DNA from: Phialophora verrucosa
Lineage: Eukaryota; Ascomycota; Eurotiomycetes; Chaetothyriales; Herpotrichiellaceae
DNA: 64,000 bases
Reading direction: 5' to 3'
NCBI GenBank assembly: GCA_002099365.1
Contig: MSED01000001.1
Span: 806,001-870,000, forward strand
In this document: positions 43,482 through 51,969 of the stretch, in pieces
How the letters are laid out: every line of letters begins with the position of its first letter
Numbering within the stretch: position 1 is the first letter of the stretch
Made by a program: the position numbers and the translations under genes
The notes under the pieces: model-generated
The model's input: only the letters and a program-made list of their open reading frames with translations
Database searches by the model: none
What the model was told of the DNA's origin: nothing

Positions 43482-45272
43482 CTATTCCCTCGTCGTGAGC
43501 CGGAACGGATGTGCCTCGGTGTTGAAGACGAATTCATCCAGACTCACTACGTCTGGGTCCTCGAACAGCAGCCACATATACTTCAAAGTCTCTGCCATCC
43601 AAAAACTCTCCATCTTGTCCGTCTTTTTCGACTCCGGCTGCGTGACGTCTTCAATACACGAGAACCCGTATTCCGTTCTGGTCTGCTTCATGATCGCCTC
43701 GAACATGTGCCACGCACTCTCACGCAACGACTCATCCCCCGTGATGCGGTAGAGGACGAAAACGGACTCAAGCGCTTCCGGACGCAGAGCGTATTCGCGA
43801 TTTGCGATTGTGGAAACGCCCTTTGGGAGCCGCAGGCGTTCGGATTTTTGACGGACTCGCACGTCTTGCGGCAGGAGTTTGTCCTCGGGCGATTCGTCCT
43901 TCGTGTTGAGCTCGAAGATAGCTTCGGCCCAAGCTTGCTCGTTCCAGGGACATTCGGGGTGCTCGTCAGGGCAGGGAACGGCATGAAACATCTCCGGCAT
44001 GATGCCAGTTGTCGTCTGGCCATAGCCCCAGATACAGCCACGGACCAACTTCTCGGCCGTCTCCATATCCTCTGGGGCGTTGAACATTTTCGCTCCCAAT
44101 GCAAACATGCCGCCTGCAAAGCATGCGAGATGTTGCGTCTGTGGTATCAGTTTCGTGTGTCCAGGTCTGTAAGCCTTCACTTCGCCCGCCAAAAGAATGT
44201 CCTCGTTTGTCAGAGTCATGGGCTTGAAGAGGATCGAATTCTTTATCGGATCTTTGGCAATCTCATACAGCTTTCTGTACTGTTCAGCGCCACCTCCCAG
44301 CAGCTGATACTCTTTAGGGAAGTATTCGTACACCGAGTCCGCGGACCCGCCCAGGGAGAAGGACACCCCGTCGAAGAAGTAGCAATCTCTCGCATTGACG
44401 ATATGGGGGAATAGACCTGGAAATCTTGTCTGGTTTTGCTGACTCTCCAGACAGTCCGTGACACGCTGCACAGCATCGTAGTATCTCGGATCACCTGTTA
44501 ATTGCGTGAGTCTCGTGAATTCGAGGCTGAGTGTCCCCAGCTCTGCTATCAATGTCTGGGCATTTGGCGCCTCGATCCCAGGGCCGATCCTCGACCACTT
44601 CGTGACAGGCATGTGATTCTGCGTGTCAAACGCCTCATACAGCATGTCCCCTAGCTCCCTCGCCTTGTCGAGCAATATCGGGTACTTCCCACCGCTCACA
44701 TCATACGCTCCGATCAGGCCGCCGAGGTATCGGATCGTCGTCTCAAACACATTGATCGGCAGTTGCGTTGCGGTGTTGAAATCAATGTCCGCCACAGCTG
44801 CGACAGCTTCTTCAAAGTCGGCCGTCATGCCCATCAGCCAGAGCGTGTCGAGTGCATCAACAAGCGTGACGGACCAGCCGCCCAGAGTCTTCCGAGAGCC
44901 GCCCGTGACTGGAGAGAGCTCGTCCTGGAGCCAGGCTCTCTCCCGATAGCCGCGCCAGGAATGCACCATCGCCTCCTTGATGACTTCGAGACGGGCGCGT
45001 CGAGTTTGGCTGCCCGCATTGCTGACTGTCTTGAAGTCATGTTGGATCCTGGGCAAAACCCGTGTCACCGTCGGCAGAGGTATATAGCTGGACACAGGAT
45101 TGAGGAGATGGCCTGGTCCGACGCCGAATCGTCCGTGGTAGTAGTTACTTGTGCCTTCGTCCGCATGCCCGCGGGCGGCCTCTAAGAATCTGTCCTGCAG
45201 GCGCCAGAAGAGGAACAGCAGCGTGCATGTGGCGATGGAAAAGAGGACAATCCGTCTTAAGCGGAGGGCCAT
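43482..45272 (-). CDS. GH47 alpha-1,2-mannosidase, type II membrane protein
   Basis: Class I mannosidase that trims Man9 N-glycans in the ER/Golgi or marks misfolded proteins. Single exon, 596 aa, start ATG at 45270-45272. A short cytosolic 'MALRLRR' precedes one membrane span (about residues 8-23, 'IVLFSIATCTLLFLFW'), giving a type II topology with a lumenal catalytic domain. Family motifs: 'GGWSVTLVDALDTLWLMG', 'ETTIRYLGGLIGAYD', 'DSVYEYFPKEYQLLGG', 'LRPEALESVF', 'KMESFWMAETLKYMWLLF' and 'FNTEAHPF', the last carrying the Ca2+-binding Thr. The acidic catalytic positions are present. Whether it is ER or Golgi cannot be settled from sequence. Confidence 0.94.
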   Translation of the reverse strand: MALRLRRIVLFSIATCTLLFLFWRLQDRFLEAARGHADEGTSNYYHGRFGVGPGHLLNPVSSYIPLPTVTRVLPRIQHDFKTVSNAGSQTRRARLEVIKEAMVHSWRGYRERAWLQDELSPVTGGSRKTLGGWSVTLVDALDTLWLMGMTADFEEAVAAVADIDFNTATQLPINVFETTIRYLGGLIGAYDVSGGKYPILLDKARELGDMLYEAFDTQNHMPVTKWSRIGPGIEAPNAQTLIAELGTLSLEFTRLTQLTGDPRYYDAVQRVTDCLESQQNQTRFPGLFPHIVNARDCYFFDGVSFSLGGSADSVYEYFPKEYQLLGGGAEQYRKLYEIAKDPIKNSILFKPMTLTNEDILLAGEVKAYRPGHTKLIPQTQHLACFAGGMFALGAKMFNAPEDMETAEKLVRGCIWGYGQTTTGIMPEMFHAVPCPDEHPECPWNEQAWAEAIFELNTKDESPEDKLLPQDVRVRQKSERLRLPKGVSTIANREYALRPEALESVFVLYRITGDESLRESAWHMFEAIMKQTRTEYGFSCIEDVTQPESKKTDKMESFWMAETLKYMWLLFEDPDVVSLDEFVFNTEAHPFRLTTRE

Positions 45273-46400
45273 CTGAAGTTGACGGTGATGGTTACAGCGT
45301 CTCGATCAGCACAATCCAGCAGTCTCATTCTGGAAAAAATCTTCGCGTTCCTGCCAACGCAGAACTCACTGTCGTGCGCCGGAACCGCTGGGCCCAAGCC
45401 ACGAGAATCTTTAGCCGTGGTCGCGCGTCTTGTCACTCATGTTTCCGTGTTCTTGGCTGCAACAAGCATAACGGGGAGTCAGGAGTTTGACGACGGCTTT
45501 TCCTGGCGGAATGTGTGAGAAGATGCTACGCCTGAGGTCAGAGCCTCGCCGCCAAATCAGGCTTGGGGCTCCCCAGGCGCCCCAGGCTCGAAAGGCTCGC
45601 CTCTGGTGCCTCGCTTGCCCAGTTGCCAAGCCGGCGGCATGCATGCCAACACGAGCCGGACGATCGAGGCGCTACCGCAGTACGAGTATTTTTAATCACT
45701 CACATCCCAAATCATCTTCTTCGCTGTCAGCAGTCTTCCAGCATGCGTTTGTACTGTTGCGTCGCCTTGTCTCAGTCTCTGGGCATCTTCGGTCATCTCG
45801 GAAATGGATGTCTCTCCCCTCTGAATGGGCGCTGAATCGGAGCCTCGACTTGAGCGTGATCATTCGCCGACACGTCGATCCACCCAATCTCGCGGGTCCC
45901 GCTCAGTCAGGCACAGCCGCAAACAATGGGCCGCTGATCGTCGACGGAACATGGGCTTGTGGCTGTCGGATGGCGTTCCAGGCGGTCGGGTGGCGCCCCT
46001 TTTCGATGCATTGGGCTTCCTGTGGGCCTTGCTTGCCTTGCTCCAGCAGGCGAACGACACCTGGATACGTTCTGTTCGTCATCAGAAGGAGCAAGGACCA
46101 ACCCTGACTGTTGTGGATGTTGGATATTGGATGTTCGATTCCCTTTTTATGGCATTCTTCATTCCTCTCTGTGGTTGAAGTTATCTTCGTTGTATATGTC
46201 ACTCGCTTGAGCAAGGAGAAAGTCATTCGTTTGCGATCCATTTCCTGACAGTCCTTCGTTTGAGAACGCTTCCTTCCACAATCGTTCGTTTGTTGCAACG
46301 TTGGTTCATTTCTGTTCCGTCAATAAAACTCTGATTGACTATTCGAGACCCTTTTCAACTCTTACTACGACGGGTTGAATATTTAACGGACCAAGGCAAG
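45273..46400. promoter_or_regulatory. Divergent promoter, GH47 / GH17
   Basis: About 1.13 kb between two divergent glycoside hydrolase genes. Open frames on both strands here lack domains. A 'GTACGAGTA' motif lies near 45680. Confidence 0.45.
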
Positions 46401-47270
46401 ATGAAGACAAGTCAAATGGTTGCTCTGGCGGTTGCGACCGTCTCCGGAGCACACGCCTACTCTAAAGGATTCAACATCGGCGCCAACCTGGCCAACGGAG
46501 CGTGTCGAAGCCAATCCGACTGGGAATTCGCCTTCAACAAGATTGCCAGCTTCCCTGGAAACTTCAAGAGCGCTCGACTCTACGCCTCGAGCGACTGCAA
46601 TACCCTGGCCAACGCCGTTCCCGCCGCATTAAACACGGGGACCACCCTGCTGGTCGGCATCTGGACCGAAGACAACACCCACTACGAGGCAGAGAAGCAA
46701 GCCCTCTTGGAGGCCATCCAACAGTACGGACACGACTGGATATTGGCAGTGTCAGTTGGTTCGGAGGATCTCTACCGAGGCGACACCGACGCCAACACAT
46801 TGGCTTCCCAAATCAACGACGTCCGGGGCATGCTGTGGGGATTAGGAGCCAGCGACAAATCTGTCGGGCACGTCGACACGTGGACCGCGTGGGTGGAGGG
46901 CGCCAACACCGCGGTGATCGAGGCTGTCGACTGGCTCGGCAACGACGCATATCCCTACTGGCAGGGAGTGGGGATCGACAACGGTGCCGCCAGCGATGCG
47001 TACTGGGCGGCAGTCAACCAGGTCCGCGCCGTCGCCCAGGGCAAGGACGTCTGGACGACAGAGACAGGTCAGCCTATTTCTGGGGATGCTGTTGGCGACG
47101 CGGTGCCCTCGGTCGACAGTCTCCAGACGTACTGGTGGCAGGTCTCGTGCGCCAGCTTCAGCAGCTTGAACTATTTCTTCTACGACCTCGACGACTTCAC
47201 CGCCTCGCCCAGCTTTGCCGTGGTCGACTCCAACTACAACCCCCTGATCGATATGTCGTGCGCGTCGTGA
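46401..47270 (+). CDS. Secreted GH17 beta-1,3-glucanase/glucanosyltransferase (Bgl2/Scw-like)
   Basis: Cell-wall glucan-modifying enzyme. Single exon, ATG at 46401, 289 aa. Signal peptide 'MKTSQMVALAVATVSGAHA' with likely cleavage before YSKGF. The domain begins 'GFNIGANLANGACRS'. The proton donor Glu lies in 'SVGSEDLYRG' and the nucleophile Glu in 'VWTTETGQP'. 'WLGNDAYPYW' is the conserved strand between them. It ends 'NYNPLIDMSCAS' without a GPI tail, so it is probably soluble in the wall. The open frame extends upstream without a better start. Length fits Bgl2-type enzymes. Confidence 0.92.
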   Translation: MKTSQMVALAVATVSGAHAYSKGFNIGANLANGACRSQSDWEFAFNKIASFPGNFKSARLYASSDCNTLANAVPAALNTGTTLLVGIWTEDNTHYEAEKQALLEAIQQYGHDWILAVSVGSEDLYRGDTDANTLASQINDVRGMLWGLGASDKSVGHVDTWTAWVEGANTAVIEAVDWLGNDAYPYWQGVGIDNGAASDAYWAAVNQVRAVAQGKDVWTTETGQPISGDAVGDAVPSVDSLQTYWWQVSCASFSSLNYFFYDLDDFTASPSFAVVDSNYNPLIDMSCAS

Positions 47271-48572
47271 GCGTCCTGGGCACGGGTCAAGCCCGAAACC
47301 CTACCGTACATGCAATACAGTCTCGTGGCTTAGGAACATTGAGCCGTCCAATCCTTTACATACATACACCATGCTTTACTCTTTCTTGCATAGCGCGGTT
47401 AGACAAAGGGGCACATACCAAATAAGTACTTCGGCCAGGAAATAGACTCTAATTCTTGTACATGTGTTAATGTACATGTGTTAATGTACATGGTACCTAG
47501 ATATCTATATCCTGCTCCATGTGTGCAGCATATTAGCCTGCTGCCTTGTCAAGCAACCACACCAACACCAACTTCCCACAGAACGAGGTGTGAGGTCCAC
47601 CACCCACCTCTTCTAAAGTCCCGTATAATCATCTGCAATGTGTTATAGAATTCATCCAAAAGACACAACCATCACGCAAAAGACCAAGAAAGAAGCTTCA
47701 AGTAGAGTAGAAAGTGATACAAGCACGCAGAGCTCAGATCGGCAAAACAGGAGTGATTTCACGAGAAATCAATTGATGTCGGCTGGACAATCGGATCGGT
47801 CGTCATCATCGCTGCTGGGGTTTGTTCACGAGGAACGGTTTTCCAACAGCGAGCATGCGGGCTTTTTAAATCCAAGTCCATTTTGCACACAGGTAGGGAT
47901 GGATGTCGACGATGTGCGTGAGGCAGTCCGACAGCATCCTCCTTGATTGCTGAGTCGAGTGCAGGAGTGTGATTTCGGTATATGGAAGAATAGGGAGTGA
48001 TGGTTGAGCCGTGGGTCGTCGACGGTTGTGGTATGTGGGAGTACGTACTCGGTGCTGTGGATAGCATTATCAGAGCTCGGCGGCGTGGTACCCGTACGTG
48101 TATGCTTGGAGCGTTGGACGCAAAGATCCGCTTCTACGGTAGAACCAATCTTCGAAGAAAGAATGACGTTGCGGCACTTTCTCTGCCCAGTCTTTGAAGC
48201 GGAGGGGGTCGCACAAGCTGGTGACTCATTCCGCCGACGGTCAGCAACATGATTTGTCTGACAGGGGATATCGGTGCAAATATCCCGTGTGTCCCTCTCT
48301 CTCGCACTGGCTGTCACCAGAATCGCACCGTCTGACCAGCAGGTGACATTCGGCCCAAGTTCCAGTTACGCAAAGTGGCCTAGCTCGAGGTGTTCGATCC
48401 GCCTCGGACGACGACAGGCTCGCGTTGCCTTTTCAATGCTCAACCCCTCCTTCCACTTCCACTTTCCTTCCTCTCTCTTCATCCCTCTCGCACATCCGGC
48501 CTTGCGGACCAGGCAAAGAAAGCAAAGCAAGGCGAACCCAGATCACCCACCCGGTCCTGAGCGGACGTCAAC
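47271..48572. other. Intergenic with short repeats
   Basis: About 1.3 kb. It holds a 14-bp tandem repeat at 47457-47492 and a GAGTACGTACTC palindrome at 48040-48051. No gene is supported; frames here read as shadows. Confidence 0.4.
47457..47492. repeat. Tandem repeat TGTACATGTGTTAA, 2.6 copies
   Basis: Exact 14-bp units at 47457 and 47471, with a partial third. Located about 190 bp past the GH17 stop, so probably in or just beyond its 3' UTR. TGTA-containing units resemble Puf-protein sites, which is only suggestive. Confidence 0.75.
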
Positions 48573-49535
48573 TTGGACAATAGTCAACCATGGCTGCCAC
48601 CGTCGTCGCACAGCCTGTTCGAAACCTCGCTGCCCTCTTCCCGCCATAAGAATCGTCTCCTATGGCCCGAGTGGGAATATCCGGTCTTGCAAAGTCATCA
48701 TCCTCGGTCTCATCCTCTGGTCCATGGCAGCCACCATGGCCAGCGACACGTTCAATCATACAACAGTAGCAGTAGCGTCACAAGTCATCCCGTCGGTGAC
48801 TACCAACCTCATGCACCCTTGATAGGAGCCGGTGACATTGATCCCTTTGAGGATCTTAGTCACCATGTCTACGACGAAGACACAGTCCATGCTCTACGGG
48901 AGGCCGCACACTATATCCCTATGGAGGGAGAAGGAGATCTGTCCCAGCAGGGAGTGGGAGCCCAATCTTCTTCCGCTGGGCCTGGGAAGGAACCAATGGA
49001 AGGACCCCACGGCATGACCTTCTCGTTTGCCGAGAACTTCTTCGCCAATCCATTTGCTGTTTCCTTCCCAGGAGACCTTCCGTGTCCGTCGGGTCCGACA
49101 TTCGAAGAGCCGTATGGAAGTGCGTCTACGTCTGAGTCCTCCGTGGCTCTCAAACCAGGACGGAGCGATACGGCGGTTTCGCCGTCCGCAACAACAGTGT
49201 CATATTCTTTGCAGAAAGCCGAGCTCGTCTCCTTCAAATCTATCACACCACCCGCATCAACGGCGAGCACGCCCGCCACTCTGAGTGGCGGCGTTTCGAA
49301 GCCCAAGCCCAAGCCTAAGGATGCGAGTTCACAATACGGCCCACAAATCCATTTCGTCGACATGGCGGATAAGAAGGGCGCGCAACGCATTCGCAATACC
49401 ATGAACTCGCGAAAACATCGTCAAAACAAGCTGGATAAAATCCGAGAGCTGGAGAAGAAATTGGCAGATCTGGTGGCTGAGAAGGATCAATGGCAGCAAA
49501 GGGAGGGCACGTTCTGTCACAGTAGTGGTGGGTAA
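48573..49535 (+). CDS. bZIP-domain protein, start unresolved
   Basis: Probable transcription factor with a C-terminal basic-zipper: 'RIRNTMNSRKHRQNKLDKIR' (N-x7-R in 'NSRKHRQNK' region) followed by 'ELEKKLADLVAEKDQW'. Before it are a Ser/Pro/Thr-rich region and 'QIHFVDMADKKGAQ'. The frame is open from 48561 (after TGA at 48558-48560) but contains no ATG until the Met of 'IPMEGEG' near 48921, although residues before that look coding. An ATG at 48590 in another frame opens a 19-codon frame ending TAA. Either a spliced 5' exon supplies the start or translation begins later. The zipper is short, so a 3' exon after gtaagag at about 49535 is also possible. Confidence 0.65.
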   Translation: MDNSQPWLPPSSHSLFETSLPSSRHKNRLLWPEWEYPVLQSHHPRSHPLVHGSHHGQRHVQSYNSSSSVTSHPVGDYQPHAPLIGAGDIDPFEDLSHHVYDEDTVHALREAAHYIPMEGEGDLSQQGVGAQSSSAGPGKEPMEGPHGMTFSFAENFFANPFAVSFPGDLPCPSGPTFEEPYGSASTSESSVALKPGRSDTAVSPSATTVSYSLQKAELVSFKSITPPASTASTPATLSGGVSKPKPKPKDASSQYGPQIHFVDMADKKGAQRIRNTMNSRKHRQNKLDKIRELEKKLADLVAEKDQWQQREGTFCHSSGG

Positions 49536-50412
49536 GAGCACAGAGTAGAAGGGATCGATATTATCGAACCCATCTCCGTAGGATGCTCGAAATAAATATG
49601 ACAAGTACTTGCTATAAGTACGCATTTCGCAAACAATGCCTCTGCTGACGGCAGATTGGGCCAAAACACAGTACTCGTGCCGTCTACACGGTAAGATTCA
49701 CAGCCTCATGCCGAGCGGGCATTCCTCGCAAACATGGACTTTGTCGGTGCGGGTACGGACTGGTTACGGACTGGGTACGGTACCGTAGCGATAGGCGGGG
49801 TTCCAGGACCAGTAGAAGTTCCCAGTGGTTCCTCCGTACGAGTACTATGTAGACACGGTGTTGGGGTGAGCGAGTGAGTGTGGTGAGTGGGTGAGTATCT
49901 GTTCCCCAAATTTCCTCCACTATAACCTGAATCTGAATCAGAACCAGCTGAATCGCCCAAATCACCGCCTCAGTTGCTCCCCCCTGTTACCCCTTGCAGC
50001 TCGGTTCGGTTCGGTTCCTGTCGACCCCCGTCTCCCTTTTCGCTGTGGCCGAGCTTCGAGATCGATCTCCTGCACTGCACGCCACAAATTTTTCGACTCG
50101 CGCCTGCATGCGTGCGTGATTTTTCCCCTTTTACCCGCCACTGCTCTGCTACTGTCACTACCACGGCACTGTCTGCCTGTCTCTGCGTATTTATATTACA
50201 TTCTCTTGACACCCTAGCTGTCTCTCTTTTTTTTGCCCCGGCATAGACAATAGAGCATAGAAGTTAGAGATTCACTCAAGTCTCTCATTCACGCCGTCCA
50301 CAACACAAACACAAGCGCGCCACACCACACAACACAACACATTCTCTTCGAAGCAGAACAGCAAATCTACACGCACTACCGCTGCACTCGCGATATCCGA
50401 CGATTTCACAAA
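49536..50412. promoter_or_regulatory. Upstream region of small-protein gene
   Basis: About 880 bases. It includes a CGTACGAGTAC copy at 49835-49845 and a pyrimidine-rich stretch near 50215-50240, common ahead of fungal transcription starts. Confidence 0.4.
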
Positions 50413-50628
50413 ATGTCCCACTTCACAATCGGCACCTTCGTCGCCACGACGGCCACCGCCCTGGCTCCCTTCCTTGCCGCGTATTATCTGCCCGTGCCTA
50501 TGGCACAGCAAAAACTTCAGACACCCACGGCCGCGCTGTCGACTCTACCTAAGCCACGACCTTTGGCCGCGCTGCGGGAGACGCGGGAGCAGGCGAAGAC
50601 TCAGGCGGCGGAGTTTGAACTGCTCTAA
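50413..50628 (+). CDS. Small hypothetical membrane protein, 71 aa
   Basis: Single-exon frame from ATG 50413 (context aaaATGt). The first 30 residues ('MSHFTIGTFVATTATALAPF...') form one hydrophobic span, and the rest is a Pro/Ala/Gln-rich hydrophilic tail. It follows a pyrimidine-rich promoter and a long CA-rich leader, which supports a real transcript. No family was recognised. It could be a mitochondrial or ER single-pass protein. Confidence 0.5.
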   Translation: MSHFTIGTFVATTATALAPFLAAYYLPVPMAQQKLQTPTAALSTLPKPRPLAALRETREQAKTQAAEFELL

Positions 50629-51379
50629 GGAGACGCGTTGCTTGCGTTGCTTGCGTTGCATTGGGTTAGAGTTGCATTGCACTACATTTGATGAATGAGA
50701 TTACGGCGACGAGAAAGAGTGGTTGACATTGCGGCGACGAGAAAGAGAGTGGTGACATTGCGGCGACGACGACGAGATTACAGCGATGAAAGATGAGGTG
50801 GTCAATACTTTGGGACGGACAAACAGCATTGGCTTTTTTGATAGCGTCCGACTTGTGCGTTATGCGTGCGGGATGGAATAGGATGGGCTAGGATCTACGT
50901 CCTACATGGAGATGACGTGAGATGTGGAATACATCATGACAGGGAGTTATGTTCTTGTTTGCTCCTGTGCACTTGTGTGTGGTGATTTCGACTGGCGAGG
51001 TCGGTGATCAGACTTGACTGCACGAGGCGAAGCACGTCCAAGGTATAGGGAATAATGCGCTGTGCATGGGCGTGATCACAGTATGAAGAAAATGGATCCA
51101 TTCCGCTCCATATCCTTGTTCCAATTCATACCTGTACTACCTCGGCGATGTGGTCTCTACAAGATCAATTCAAACCCCTGGCGTCAAAGCCATCCGGAGA
51201 GGCGCAAGCGAGGTGCTGAACTGGCGTCATACCGACATACCTATAAATCCTCAATGCCAGAGCATCTATATCATCATACAAGATGAGTTCACATGCAACC
51301 TTTTTCCCTCGGAGACTCAAGTTCCTACTGCCAGAAGCCCCTGGTAGGTTTCCGTCACACCATCACTGGCTTCCTTGGT
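50629..51379. other. Intergenic with tandem repeats
   Basis: Contains a TTGCTTGCG-type run at about 50638-50660 and a roughly 29-bp tandem repeat at 50701-50787 built on 'GGCGACGAGAAAGAG'. No gene seen. Confidence 0.45.
50701..50787. repeat. Tandem repeat, about 29-bp unit, three copies
   Basis: Units share 'CGGCGACGAGAAAGAG' and 'GGTTGACATTG'; the third is contracted to GACGACGAC. Confidence 0.7.
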
Positions 51380-51868
51380 TTACAAAGCAGCACGCATTCC
51401 AGCCAGTCGTCGTCGACACGCATCGGCGCATCCTGCACGTCCTAATCCTTGGGAAACGGACGCCAGTGCCTCCAATGCCGATTTCAAGGCTAGATCCCAC
51501 ACGTCGGCCTGAATCAGGATTTCTCGCATTTTGACCGCCTTGCTGTAGGCGTACATCGCCTCCATTCGTAAGCCTCGGGCCTCATATATGGAGCGAAAGT
51601 TGAGCCCATGGAAAGTTTGGCAGATAGTGACAATCTGCAAGTGCCACAGCAGTATTCCGTATCCGAGGCGCCTCAAAGGGAGCGCCAAAGCACCATCACA
51701 TACAGGGTGTCTTGAAACCACAAGCTGCTCACAAGGTGAACATTGCTCGTCTACCGTCTTCCATAACCCGGGTCGCCAGAATTCTGGCGCCTTCCGAGCA
51801 CCATTTTTGTTGACCATGACGCCTTTGAGGGAAACATACCATTCATGGACATCAAGCTGTACTTGCAT
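51380..51868 (-). CDS. Hypothetical protein or 3' exon of the upstream gene
   Basis: 162-codon open frame with start-like ATG at 51866-51868. The C-terminal half ('YAYSKAVKMREILIQADVWD' and 'RAGCADACRRRLAGM') is helical and charged. The frame stays open a little upstream ('RGREIRLMQVQ'), back to a TGA. A splice from GTGACT just before the stop of the 51970-54180 gene to AAATGGAG near 51890 would fuse it to that gene in frame. No domain was recognised, so this could be its C-terminus or an independent gene. Confidence 0.4.
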   Translation of the reverse strand: MQVQLDVHEWYVSLKGVMVNKNGARKAPEFWRPGLWKTVDEQCSPCEQLVVSRHPVCDGALALPLRRLGYGILLWHLQIVTICQTFHGLNFRSIYEARGLRMEAMYAYSKAVKMREILIQADVWDLALKSALEALASVSQGLGRAGCADACRRRLAGMRAAL

Positions 51869-51969
51869 AAGCCTAATCTCACGCCCACGCTCTCCATTTC
51901 ACTTTGCGCGTGTGATCAGCAGCATATGCGACCTTGTCGAAGCCTTCGTGGTCGCCGTAAACAACCACC

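Noticed and set aside
43479..44414. 311-codon plus-strand frame
   Set aside because: Antisense to the well-supported GH47 gene.
45487..46107. 206-codon plus-strand frame between the GH47 and GH17 genes
   Set aside because: No ATG-led domain, low-complexity Arg/Ser/Pro content, and competing frames on both strands in the same promoter.
46502..47425. 307-codon plus-strand frame
   Set aside because: Out-of-phase shadow of the GH17 gene; Arg-rich composition is typical of frame-shifted GC-rich coding DNA.
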